Source of the DNA: Chrysomallon squamiferum
Lineage: Eukaryota > Mollusca > Gastropoda > Neomphalida > Peltospiridae
Length of the DNA stretch: 64,000 nucleotides
Assembly (NCBI GenBank): GCA_012295275.1
Contig: CM022671.1
Coordinates: forward strand, 13,929,178 to 13,993,177
Direction: 5' to 3'
Below the pieces are notes generated by a model, which saw nothing but the letters and a program-made list of their open reading frames with translations, searched no databases and was not told the DNA's origin. Positions 33,266 to 46,703 of the stretch are shown piece after piece. Each line of letters starts with the position of its first letter. Within the stretch, counting starts at the first letter, position 1. A program made the translations under genes and the position numbers.

Positions 33266-36200
33266 ATGTTTTCTTTACTGGCGATTAGGGAATTCACTGA
33301 GCGCAAAGCCTCACTGCTCCGAAATTTATTGCTTCCTAAACGAGGAAGGAGCTCGAATGAAATGGAGGAGCCACTCCTCTCTTACCCACAGGAGCAGTCA
33401 GTATACCAAAGAGCACCAGTATTTTATCGTAAAGCATCGGAACCGTTCCCGTTGGGAAGAAAATCTCGGAGGTTTTCTCTAAAACAGGGACCTCTAGAAT
33501 CGCGAGTGTTCGGAAGAAAAGTAACAAGACAAAAAGCTGGCCATGACAGTGTAAGCTGAAGTTTATTATTTCATGTTACTTGCTGTAATGTTATTTATAT
33601 CGTATATTTAAAGCGTATACTTTACGTGAGACGTTAATGATTCTTTTGTTGGAGCATCATAATCGTTTTGGTTTTTTAATTTCACAAATGCTTATGAAGA
33701 GGTGTATTTTAATTATTAAAATACAATTATTTCGTTTATTTATTTATTTGCATAGTCGAATCATAAGGATTGTTTAAAATCGCCAATTAAAACAAAATCA
33801 TAAACAAATGAATAATTATTCTTTAAATTGTACCAGCTGACGACCCATTCCAATTACATTTAAATATTATTATCTAGATTTTTACAAACCACTGCATACG
33901 AGTTTTTCATTTACCATCGTCTCCAAAATTAGACAGTCTACATTTTGATTCAAAGACATAATATTTATGAAAGAATGCGGAATATGACTTCCGCGTCGGA
34001 CGGATTTTTATATAAGAGATGTAACAGCTTTGATGTTGATGTTTCATTATCGTCCGATCATGTACAGCTGATGTTCAGGATAACCATCTCAGAACTTAGA
34101 AGAATTAACTGCCAGATAAATAGTTGTGCACATATACTAGTGAACTTATATGGTTATAAATCATATGGTTTAGAAATACATTCATGTACTCATAAGCAGC
34201 ATGATATAGCTTTACATACATTTTCCTATAGATAGGAAGTGACGTGCCTCGGAAAAATAAGATTTATATACTGAAGAAAGCCGATTCTGGAATCCAGCAC
34301 TCAAAACACTAGCCTGCAACATAAGGAATTAGAATGAAAAACGTACACATACATACAAATATAATTTATAGTCTTTGACTTTATAGAAATCAGAGCAGAA
34401 AAAACCCAACAAAAAACCAGCTATAAAAGTTGTTTAGGTGTCTTTCGTTTTCCTAATTTTTTTTTTAAATTTTTTTTGTATTTCATATTTTCGAAATGGT
34501 CTGTAATTATATACTTTTACTTGAACAAAGAAATTAAATTCACATAACTAACTATACACTGATCGCAGAAAAACCAAATCAACAAAAAACCAGCAACACA
34601 ATCAATCTCTTCTGAACTTTGTATTTTGGATTTGGGGGTGTAGTCAGTATTTTCCTTTACACTCTGATCTTTTATACAAAATTATGTTTGATTTCAATAA
34701 ACCCACAAAACTGTCTTTCTAGAATATCTATGACACCTCAAAATGCGATATAAATATGCTCTTTTAAGCATTTCAACTGAATTTTACAGACAATAAGCAT
34801 TGAATATTCATTTTCATATTTTTTAGATGTGCAGGTAAATTAGCAAATAATACACAAGCCATATCTTTTTTAGAATTGAATGTAAATCATTAATTCTACA
34901 AGCTTTCAAAATTCGTACTAGAAATATGATCATTGTGAGAATTATCAAAAAGTTTGTCTTCTCAGAAATAAATAATTTAAAAAATTAGTTATGAGTATCT
35001 TACTGCACTGTACTTCCTTCAGTATGTTTTGTTGATTTTACATTTTACTTTATTACTTTTACAATTTACTTAATTTTAACTTTTTTTAACTTTTTTTAAC
35101 TTTTTTTAATTTTCTCATTTACATATATTTAAAATTTTCTTTTTTTAGCTCTTATTGTCAGCACACGGTATCAAGAAACTCTTTTTCTTTTCTTTCTTTC
35201 TTTCTTTCTTATTATTAATATTACTTTATTTTTATTTATTTTTTATTTTGAATATTGTTTAGAGACAGATATCTTCCATTTGTTGTGAGTCATGAATAGA
35301 AAAGCATGAATCCTGTAATGAAAATAATAAAGGTGTAATTCTGACTGGGCTAAACACTGTCTACTACCAGCCGTCTTCATCTGTTTGACAACTAAAATAT
35401 TCCCAATTGTTCTAAAAGAGAAGACTGAATTTTAATTTTTCATAAACCAATGACAGAGAGAAAGTAGTTACCTGCCCAGATTCGGGGGGGGGGGGGAATT
35501 GGGAAAAGCAAGAAAAACATTATACTTGTATTTTCTTTTTCTATCAAAATAATCTCTCTTTTCCCCTTAATCAAGGAGATCTTATAGGTCTAGTCTCTAG
35601 ATTGTGTGGATGATCACAATAAGAAATAAGGGACCTAAACTATTTTTGGAAATTTCTATTTTTGTTGGTTTCTGAATGTTTAATTAGAGTACATGCTTTC
35701 ATTTTTGAAATAATTTCCAGCTAATTTATTTGTACATTCTTTTTTCTTCTTTTTCTTTTATTTTTCTTTATTTATTTTTTTCTAATTGCAGAGTTTAAAA
35801 TAGATTTTAAAAATATTGAGGATATTTGTTGTTTGTTTTACATTTTATTTTTCTTCTATTTTTAAGTTTGTATTGTTCACTGTCATATACAAATATTTAC
35901 TGAAATATAGTTATTTTAATTTTTTTTATTTATGTTTTTAATTATTTTATTACTGTTATTTTTGTTTTTATTTATTTAAAATGTGTTTGGAACAAACAGT
36001 AAGGAATATAATATTACTGTATGCAAAGAGAAACATCACAGTGTCTTTGCTGTCATCTTCATTGTACCAGTAATTCCTTTATCATTGAATTTGTTAACGT
36101 GATTTATTTTAACAAATCTGCAGAAAATGGATGAATTAAAAATAAATGTATTATATATTTTCTTACAACTTTTGTCCTTCTTCTTTTCTCTTTTTATGTC

Positions 36201-36599
36201 TCTCTCTCTGTTTAGATTTTCTTTTCCTCATTCTTTTTCTTTTGTCATATTTTTCTTTCTTTGTTTTTCTTTAACTCTTTCGTCTATTCTTTTTGGTTGT
36301 ATTAAATTTGGTTGTTAATTTAATTAACAGCAGAAATAGGTTATTTTATTATAACTGCAAAAGCACACACACGGATACTTTCTCGATTTTCTTTTAAAGC
36401 TTTATATGTAACACTTCCTTCTTTTCTTGTTAAGCAGTATATCAACAATCTGCTTTCATTTTTTCCCAGCCTAGATCGAAGAAATGGAAGTTTAAATTGT
36501 GGGCTAATATAGCAATCTTGCTTCGACGTGCCTGTGAAGAACTTATTGAAAAAGGAAGGTTAATTACAAACTTATATTTTAAAAAAACAAACAAAAAAG

Positions 36600-36666
<67 letters not shown>

Positions 36667-38164
36667 AAAAATATTATCAAAGAATGATTAATTGCAGGAG
36701 GACAGACAACAATCCATTTTATTCCCAAATAGAATCCTGTGATCCAGTTGAAAGCAAACCAGACAAAAAGAATGAAAGAGAAGACACTCAGTATTATCCA
36801 ATTTTTAATCCAGCTGATTTCAAGGCTAATACTCAGGTATGTATTGACCTTTTAAAGTAACTGTCCGTATATGTTTTCTAATTTTTTCTTATCAAAACAT
36901 ATGTGACCGAGCTTAATAAGAAGAATTAGAGAGTGTGAGAAGTTATTTATAATTATACTATGTAATGAAAAAAAATATTGTGAATGAGAAGAAATATCAC
37001 TGCTAATTATAATATTATTTCCAGATGCGGCTTTCACGTGAAGCCAAGCGAATTCTGATGAAGCCATCAGAGGAACGAACTGACGATGAAATACATTACG
37101 TAAATGAAGATCTGTTCTACATAAATTACTTATTATTTACTCTACTGTGGTGTCTTTTTCATCGTGATAGTTTAAAAAACAAAACAAACAAAACAAATTC
37201 CAACAAAAAAAACCACACATGCATGGACGAAGGAAGGAAAGAAATAAATATAAAAATAAAATAAAAAATAGAAAAGCAACTGCAGATAGAAACAGAAGTT
37301 TAATTTGTAAATTTGCTTAGCTGTTATTTGATAGTGTTTATTCAAAGTGTTTTTGGATGCATGTATGTGAATATGTATGTCTACTTGAAATCAGAGAATG
37401 AGAGAGTGAGAGAGAGAATAGAGTATCATACAGAAAAAGAGAAAGAGAATGTACATCTAACCACAATTCTTTACTTGAAAATGCACAAGATAGTTGTCAG
37501 TATATTAATTTACAGGCAATGATGGCATTAAGTGGACTAAAACTGATTTCTGAATACCCCATAAGAATGCAGCGAAATCTTGCACAGTTTGGATACTTTA
37601 AAAGGTGACAATTCGAAAAGTATATAAGTGCTGTTTGACTAATATTATTGCTCATAATGCACAACACTACATGAACTTGAAAATTACCCTATTTGAACTA
37701 ACACATTCTTTAATACTCTCATTTCTTTATTAAGTTTCTTATTTTCTGATTTGCTAACAGTGAATTTACATGACTAAAATAAGGCTCATAGAAGAACTTC
37801 AGGATACAAACAAAAATGTTTCAAAATTGCAAACATTAGTGATTTTATATGACTCTGAAATTCGAAAACTTAAACTTAGTAATTTTGCTGCCTCCAACTT
37901 ACATACATAAAGGTAAATAAATATGCACACATGCAACATACAAATGTACTATCATATGTAAATGAAAAGATATTGAAATTAAACTAAATCATTTGTTAAC
38001 ATCATATGTATGTATATTCCAGATATAGTCCAAGGAGAATTGTGGTAAAAGAAGGGAAGCGACCAGAGTGCTTTTATTTCATTATCTACGGTAAAGGTGA
38101 GATTTATTTACTGCACTCTTTTATTTAATATATATCTTTTTTTACACTGAACAATAACAATAAC

Positions 38165-38195
<31 letters not shown>

Positions 38196-38838
38196 TAAAT
38201 AATAATAAATTAAATAATAATAAATTAAATAATAATAAATAAATAAATGAATAAATAAATGAAAAATTTAAAGAAGTAAATATGTGTATGTGTGTTTATT
38301 TTACTTTGATTAAGAAAAACAGCTGCTGCTATTACATAGTGGTCTCTTAAAAATTAGCATTTAAGCATGTTTGATTATGCACATTCTCATACTTTGTCAA
38401 AAAATGATGAGTCACAGACTGAAAGGCTAAATAACGCTGCTGAAACACAAAGGAGGACTAACCCTTCAGTCTATACATTTCTGAGAATCTCAACTGTACA
38501 AGTTTGTGTTGAAGATAAATAAAGTGTTTTTTTTGTAGGGTTTTTTCTCTTGTGGAAATAAACACATAATTGTTATTTTTATTTTAGTGTATTTATCTCT
38601 TTCTATAACGTCTCACTGGGCTGAACTTGAGATTTATGTTTGTTTGATTAATGTACAACCCACAGAAAAAAACCCATTAAAGCTTTAAATAACAAAAAAC
38701 AAAAAATTTTAAAATTTTAAAAAGAGTTAAAAAATTAAATGACCTGCAGCAGTGACAAACATTTAGCAGGTGTTTGGGATTATAATAATCCCAAAGAAAA
38801 ACAATTTATTTTACATTTTTTATAATTAATTAATTATT

Positions 38839-38885
<47 letters not shown>

Positions 38886-39801
38886 TTATTATTGTTATTA
38901 TTGTTATTATTTATTTATTTATTAAGTATTACTAGTATACAGGATTACTGTATATAAAATAATATTATTAAAATATGCTGATAGGTTCAAGCAGCCTCAG
39001 AAGTGGCAGGAAAGTTTATCATTACACAAAAACAAAACAAAAATATACGTGACAATTAATAACCATTGATAGTAGAATGTGTTGAGATATCACAAAGCAA
39101 ATATTGTTAGTTCATAATCACATTATTCATACAGTTTTAGTAGCTGTTCTGCAGACAAGTGGTTACGCAGAGACCAAAGTGGAGCTGTCATCAGGCCGCA
39201 GTTTCGGGGTAAGTCCATCAAATCTAAACCAGAAGTATAGAAAATCTAATATTTAAACAACTGAATAAACATTCCCTAGTGTCAGACTGTTAACCTCTGC
39301 ACAAAACGTTTTAGTAAGAACAATAAGTATACATGTTATTGTTATGTATTATGGAATGAGAAAATATGATTTCCATTTTAGCCAAAGTCAATATGTCTAT
39401 AACGGACTTCTTTTCTTCTTCTTTTATTTTATTTTCCTTTTAGCATAAATACTAAAAAGAATAATCAGAATTTGTTTCATTTGTTTGTTTGCTTTTAACT
39501 GTATTTTGTGTGTTTGTTTGTGCATACATATAGATACAAATGAAAATAAATGTGCGTACCAAGGTGCTATTGTAAGAGTGTAAACATACTTGCATTATAC
39601 ACACAGACATTCATTTACATACATAAACACAGACATACAGGCATTTATATACATACATACATAGACATACAGACTGTATAAGAAAGATGAACAGACAGAT
39701 ATATAAATTCATTTATACATTCATACACACATACAAACATACATACATACATACACATATACATACATTTATACATAAATACATCAGACAGACATATACA
39801 C

Positions 39802-39843
<42 letters not shown>

Positions 39844-41048
39844 ATACAATACATATGTACATTCACATATTAATATACATATTGGCCTCTTTATGTGTAG
39901 GAGTGTTTAATGTATATGTATATATATATATATATTAATCTACATACAAATATTATACATGGATATAATCAGGAATTGGCAATCGTCAATGGAAGTAATC
40001 GACAGTCCTCGGTTGTAACGAAGACGTACACAGAGTTTCTCAGCATTTCAGATGAGGTGAATCATAAAATGAAAATAAATTACTTTACCACTCAACAACA
40101 ACAACAATAATAAATATACGATGCACAATTAAAAACAATTGATAAAACTGTTCCTGTTATTTATTTTTGAGTTCATGAGAAAATTAGTCCGTGTAAAGCA
40201 GAGGTTCTCAGTTTTATTTCAAACTGTACCCCATATTGCAATCATTTCAGTGCTTATTAAAAGTTATTCTTTTTTCCCTGCTGCTGAGAGAGGAACTTTG
40301 TTTGTTTTAACTGTTTGAAACTTTTAATCAGGCACCTGATTTCAACCATCTACCCACAGTTTTTGTCAAACTGAAAATAGTGCCATGCTCAACAGTGTTA
40401 GTAGAAGAATATGTTCAGTAGATATACTGATATTTATCATTCTCTAAGTGGCTTTTACATAGTGTTTTTATTTTTTATATCTGCCTCTTCTGGATTTTTC
40501 TTGTCTTCCAAAGTTTGAAAACCTCTGGCATAAAGAAAAAGGCAAGTGTAAATAAAACCTTGTCATTCTAAAGATTAAACTATGAACACATACTACATCA
40601 TTGTCCCTGTAGCACTGTTAACTATTTATTTTTATCAAATGTTTAACTGTACAATAACTTTCAGTGATTAATAAATCATTTGAGTTTTAAGTTAACAGTT
40701 TTGCATTTGATTCTTTGTTGTTGTTTGTTGGTTGGCTTTTGGTGTTTGTTTTCTTTTGTGTATTTATTTATTTATTTTTTTATTTATTTATTTTTTTTTT
40801 TTGTGTGTGTGAAATGTTTGTTTGCTTCTTCTTGTTTTTTGTGAGATTTTAAAATCTTTTTTTTTCTTTCTTGTCTCTTATTTTGTTTTCATTTTTCTTG
40901 TAGCGATTTGTTTTTCTTTTATTTTTCACCTTTTTTGTGGACTTTTTTATTCTTAGCTTTTTTAAAAATCTTTTTGTCTTTTCATTTTTCTTTTTCATTA
41001 TTTTTTTTTTTGTTTTATTGTTGTTTATTTTTTGGGGGGCTTTGTGGA

Positions 41049-41094
<46 letters not shown>

Positions 41095-41404
41095 ATAATC
41101 ATTATTTGCTTATTTATTTATTATCTTTATTATTATTATTATTTTTTTTTTTTTTAATACAGTCTATTTTGTTTGTTTATTTGTTAAGTAAATATAAACC
41201 AAATTATTATCTTCCTTATCTTGCACTGTATAAATAGTATAAGAATACTTGCAAAATGAGATGTAATTAATTTTTCAGGTTTATGTGAAAATATTTATGG
41301 TAGGAGGAGCCAAGCACATCAAGGATCCAGATCAAGAAAACTTTCTTAGGTAAAATGTTTTTAATACTAAAAGGTTATTGTAATAATATTTTTATTACTA
41401 AAAG

Positions 41405-41502
<98 letters not shown>

Positions 41503-42002
41503 TAGTAGTAGTAGTAGTAGTATAGTAGTAATATTGTAGTAGTTGTGGTAGTGGTGGTGATAGTAAGAGTAATAGTAATGGTAGTAGTAATAGTAATAGC
41601 TGCAGTAGTAGTACTAGTAATAGCAAGAGGAGTAAGAGGAATAGTAGAAGCAATAATAGTAGCAGAAGTAGTTGTCATTTTAGCAATAATTATTATAATA
41701 GTAATGGTGTGAGAACATTATGTTAGTGATAGTTGTGGTAATAATAATCATCATTGTGGTGGTGATATGAAAACAGGGATAATGCTGATTATGACTGTTA
41801 CTTCTAAAGATTCTGAACATATTTTATAACATTGTTTTATTATTACGTTTCAGATCTCTCAACTTTCTACAGGGATGGCCAATTGAGTTGTTTGAGAAAT
41901 ATGATCCTAAGAATTTTACTTTCAGTTATTTTAAGTAAGGTTAAATAATAATATTTACAAAATTATTTCGGTAACTTATGATTTTTATTTCTTTATTTTT
42001 AC

Positions 42003-42059
<57 letters not shown>

Positions 42060-45000
42060 AATAACAGTTAAAGAAATTTGTTTTTTTTACTTACGTGGTT
42101 TGTGGTTGGTTTTGTTTTTGTTTGATCATGAGGAAGATTTATTTTGTGAGGTTTGTTGTTGTTAGTTCCCTACATCCTTGATACCATAAAGTGAGAAATA
42201 TCTCTTTAGAGTCGCTGTATTTAAACCATTATTCTAATAGTCTACAAAATGAAAAGAATATTTGGATATCATGTTTTGTGTAATTTACATACATGTTTCT
42301 GCCAATTTTTATTATTATTATTTTTTATATATTAACAGACGCAACACTGTCATCGTTCGGAACAGCAATCTTTCTGACTGGATTTTTATCGTGAAATCTG
42401 TAAGTAATAAATAATCTTGTTGGTTCATGTTAGGTTGACATCAACCTTTCCGTAAATAAACTCATCATAATAAATTTTAATTACATGTACTTGTTAACAT
42501 ATAAATCTGAATGTGTTTAGGGTTCCATCACAGTGCTAAAGAAGCTGGTGAAAGTAAGACACACCTTAAATCGATCTAGATCCCGAATATCCACAAAGTC
42601 ACCATTGGACAGATACCTAGCCTTTCAAGAGAGAGACAACGACTACTGGATCTACAGCTTGTCAAAACTGGACCAGTATGACAGTTCCACGGACTTCACT
42701 GATGACGATTCCTTTTCTAGTTACTCTGTGCAGAGCAGACCATATACATGTCAAACCTATCCCAAAGTAAATCGTCGGCGCCGCAACGCACGAGTTTCCC
42801 AATCAGCCGGAATGGTGAAGGTTTCAAGCAGTCAGCAGCTACATAAGGTCAAAGAATTTTATTTTTCATTTCAATAAATTTAAAACGCATCGTCAGGTCA
42901 ACAAAGATTTTATTTTATTATTTCGAGTAAATGATAATTGTGAGAACAGTGTTAAACTTTATAAATCTCTTTGACAGCTAAATTTATCTCTAACCCTAGT
43001 GCATAACTAGACTGTTGTAATAATATATAAGTATATGTCTGAAAAATACATTTGAAAACATTTATTAAAGTAAAAAGAGTGTTTTGTTTTCCAAAAGTAT
43101 TTCTGCAGTTCACTATAGGAATCATTTCAATTGTTTTTAATTTTTATTATTTTTTATTATTTATTTTTTATCATCGTCATCATCATTATTATTATGAAAA
43201 TTCAGGATATTTAGCACAACTAATATCGTATCAAATTACATTCTTAATGACTCTAAAGTCTAAAAAGAAAATAAAACTAAATTAAATACATATTTTTGGT
43301 TTCCTACAGATAAAGCAGCCTCAAATAAAATCTGTAACCGACCTGCCTAGGCTGAAGCCAAGTTTCATTTCAGGTCAGTTGTAAGAATTGTGCATGTCTG
43401 AGCACTGCAGCTTTAAAGACATTGTCTTTATTTTGTTCAGTAATTTCTTTTCTTCTTGTTTATATTATTGTTGTTGTTGCTGCTGCTGCTGTCATGGATA
43501 TGGAAAATGGTGGTTTGTCTTTAGTGTTTGCATGCATGAATGCGTATATGCATAAATTCATTAAATATCTAAATAATTATTTTTCACTGAAATCAACAAT
43601 TATTAAAATAAATAAATAAACAGAGATAATAATTTTATTTAGTAAGATGATTTTTTTTTTTTCAGCTTTAGGTAATTTGACAGAAAACGAGGAAAATGAT
43701 GCATTTTGTAGAAATATTCGCACACATATAGACGATCTAAATGCTGCATACAAAGCAAAGGTAAAGATATATATATATATATCAGTGATACCCGATGTGG
43801 GGCCTACGCCCCACTGGGGGACAATTCAATAATAATAGGGGGGCAATATGAAAAATATAGTAATATCAACATTTGTTTTTTATTTTACCCTATATGGGTA
43901 AAAATTATAAATTTATAGGATAAAATTGTAATTACAATCTTACAGTCGTCTCGAAAATCATTTGAAGGTAAAACACAGTAGTCATGATAATTCAAAACTG
44001 GAGTATTTTAAATCCCTAAAGGAGAAGTTTGAAAAAAGATCAATAATAAATTCATTGTTCTCTGCAAGAAGTGCAAGCAAGGATTGTGGTCTTGAGGCTA
44101 GTTATGAAATTTCTCTTGTCATAGCAAAATGGGGCAAATATCATACAATAGAGGAGAATTTAATTAAGCCCACAATATCAACTTTTCTGAAAGTAGTTCT
44201 TGAAAAAGATGACCAAGATCTCAAAATCATGCCGCTCAGTAATAATACTGTTAGTAGCAGGATTGATGAAACGAGTTGTGATGTAGAAGTACAACTTGTT
44301 GAAAAATTAAAGTATAGTACAGATGGATGAATCAACTGTAAGAGATAGTGAAGCTCTGTTAATGGCCTATGTAAGATATGTTGATAATGGAGAATTTATT
44401 GAGGATATACTATTTTGCGAAACATTAGAAACCACCACTATTGCAATTGATATATATAAGAAATTAAAAACATATTTAGATGATAAGCAGATACCAATGG
44501 AGAACATTATATCTTGTGCTGCAGACGGTGCTCCAGTGATGATGGGCAAGAAAAATGGAGTTCTAAAATCATTGAAAGACGACAATCCCCAAATGTTGTT
44601 AGTGCATTGTGTTATTCATAGACAGAATTTAGTTTCCAAAAACGTTTCCCCTGTTCTAAACGAGACATTGAATGCAGTTATAAAATGCATCAACACTATA
44701 AAAGCTAATGCCAGATGTGAGTGTCTTTTCAAACAATTTTGCTAGGATCAAAATGAGGACTATGTAAGATTATTACTTCATACTGATGTAAGGTGGTTAT
44801 CAAAGGGGAATTGCCTGAAAATATTCATGGAATTATTTGATATTCTTAGTGAGTTCTTGGATGACAAACCTTATATGACTCTGTTACTGACAGTTGATGG
44901 TAAAGCACTTGTCAGTTATTTAGCAGATATATTTGAAAAATTCAATGTCTTAAATAAGGAGCTCCAAGGAACAAATATGACTCTTGTTAATTCAAAGGCC

Positions 45001-46666
45001 AAGATATTTGGCTTTATATCATTTCTGGAATTATCCCAAGAAAATATTTCTGTCAAAAAATTTGAAATGTGAGGTAACAGATGCTACTTGTCTTGTTATT
45101 GTGGAGCACTTAAAAATAATGGTAAGCGATTTCAACTTCAGATTTTCTGATTTGAAAGAAATTAATTATCCATCTTGGATGACTCAGCCATTGCTAGTGG
45201 ATCTGTCAGATGTAACCATGGAGTATCAAGAACTTTCAGAATTACAAAATGATGACTCGATTAAAGCCCTGTTCAAAATAAAAGGAACAATGATGTGGCT
45301 CTGTGAAAAAACACAAGCTAAATATCCAAATACAAGCAGTTTGGCAAGAAAACTACTGTTACCATTCCCATCGTCATACTTAGTGGAATGTGGATTTAGT
45401 GCTATAAATGACTTATTACTGAAGAAAAGAAACCGACTGGATATCACTAAACGAGGCGACTTGAGATTGAAATTAACAAAATTTCTGCCTCGGATAAAAC
45501 CTCTTTGCAGTAGACATCAGGCTCAGGGGTCTCATTAATTGATTGTAATTGAATTTATTTAATCTGATGGTAGATATGTTATACACATTATAAAATGGAT
45601 TTTATTTGATTAAATTTGAAGTTAAACCCCTTAGTTTTATTTGAAAGATACAATTTGTTATGTTATACTTCTTCAAAACTGATATTGTTACATCATACTA
45701 AACAATTAATTGATATTGTTATATCAAACTAAACAATTAACTGATATTGTTATATCATACTAAACAGTTAACTGTGTTTGTGTTTGTGTGTGTGTATAAA
45801 AGGAAAGATACGATTCTATAAATGTATGCCTTCCATGACAGCCTTCTCACCATATTACTAAACAATGAACTGATATTGTGTTATATCATACTAAACAATT
45901 AACGGGTGGGGAACATGAAGAAATTTGTGATAAAAAAGTGGGGCATGGTACTAAAATGGTTGGGAACCACTGACACACACACACACACACACACACACAC
46001 TTAGAGAGAGAGAGAGAGAGAGAGAGAGAGTGTGTGAGTGAATGTGTGTGCTTGCTCAAGCTAAACAGTTTCTGTTGTTATTGTTTGTGAGTCTAGACAA
46101 TATGAAAAGTTACTGGCACTCAGTTCTAACTACAAGTATAATTTCCCCCAGGAACATTTTGAGACAGAAGCCGATTTGAACCCTCAGTTTGTACATATAC
46201 AGAAGCTTACAAACGGTGATGTATTTGTAAGTACATTCACTTTTCATTAAACATACAGTGATTGATAATTAAGATAATTATTTTACTTCTCAGAACATTT
46301 GAACCCAAATTTGTCTCATCTAGTCCAGGATCCAAAGTCATTTCAGGTTTTGTCAAAACAATAATTTTTATGAATATAATCACATAACTGATATCAATAA
46401 GAAAATCATATTTATATCAGGAGACAGAAAAATGTGTTGAGCACCTTGAAATAAAATATTGCTTTTTTAACACACACACACACACATATTTATTTATTTA
46501 TTTATTTATTTGAGGGTCTGTCACAGATTTTGTTTGAAGATCAACCTAGTCTTTCTCTGGTGAGCAATGGTTCAGAGTGCATGTTATTAAAGAAGAAGTT
46601 TTTTCTTGACAACTGTCCTCGGGATGTCATCTTGAGATTGAGACGCGAAGTCAGTATCAAACAGCA

Positions 46667-46703
<37 letters not shown>

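Larger units (their letters stand above)
43783..45972 (+). mobile_element. hAT-superfamily DNA transposon (SCAND3/ZBED5-like transposase, broken)
   Basis: 2190 bases bounded by CAGTGATACCCGATGTGGGG on the left and, reversed, CAGTGGTTCCCAACC...GCCCCAC on the right: typical hAT ends. The left end holds a perfect hairpin GTGGGGC-CTAC-GCCCCAC (43797-43814). The transposase reads in pieces: 43962-44330 (EASYEISLVIAKWGKYHTI, LSNNTVSSRID), 44323-44745 in another frame (MDEST, CAADGAPVMMGKKNG, HCVIHRQ), 44746-45072 (TDVRWLSKGN), and 45113-45538 in a shifted frame (LLLPFPSSYLVECGFSAIND). The DDE residues can be placed at MDEST, AADGAP and VECGFS, but at least two frameshifts and a stop break the protein. 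The target duplication cannot be confirmed: the flanks are atatatat and acacacac microsatellite. It sits 22 bases past the donor of CNBD2 exon 43666-43760, sense orientation. Confidence 0.88.

Noticed and set aside
40908-41237. Plus-strand Phe/Cys/Val-rich ORF
   Set aside because: Product of a T-rich and TG repeat tract inside a CNBD2 intron.
41375-41653. Minus-strand poly-Leu/poly-Tyr ORF
   Set aside because: Entirely produced by the AAT/TAG trinucleotide repeat.
43775-45980. Exact 8-bp target duplication for the hAT
   Set aside because: Left flank atatatat and right flank acacacac differ, and both are microsatellite, so no duplication can be claimed.
46100-46151. Upstream extension of the CNBD2 exon at 46152 (frame with YEKLLALSSNYKYN)
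   Set aside because: Joining from the acceptor at about 46095 breaks the phase; tttcccccag at 46151 gives the correct phase 0 and a far better pyrimidine tract.
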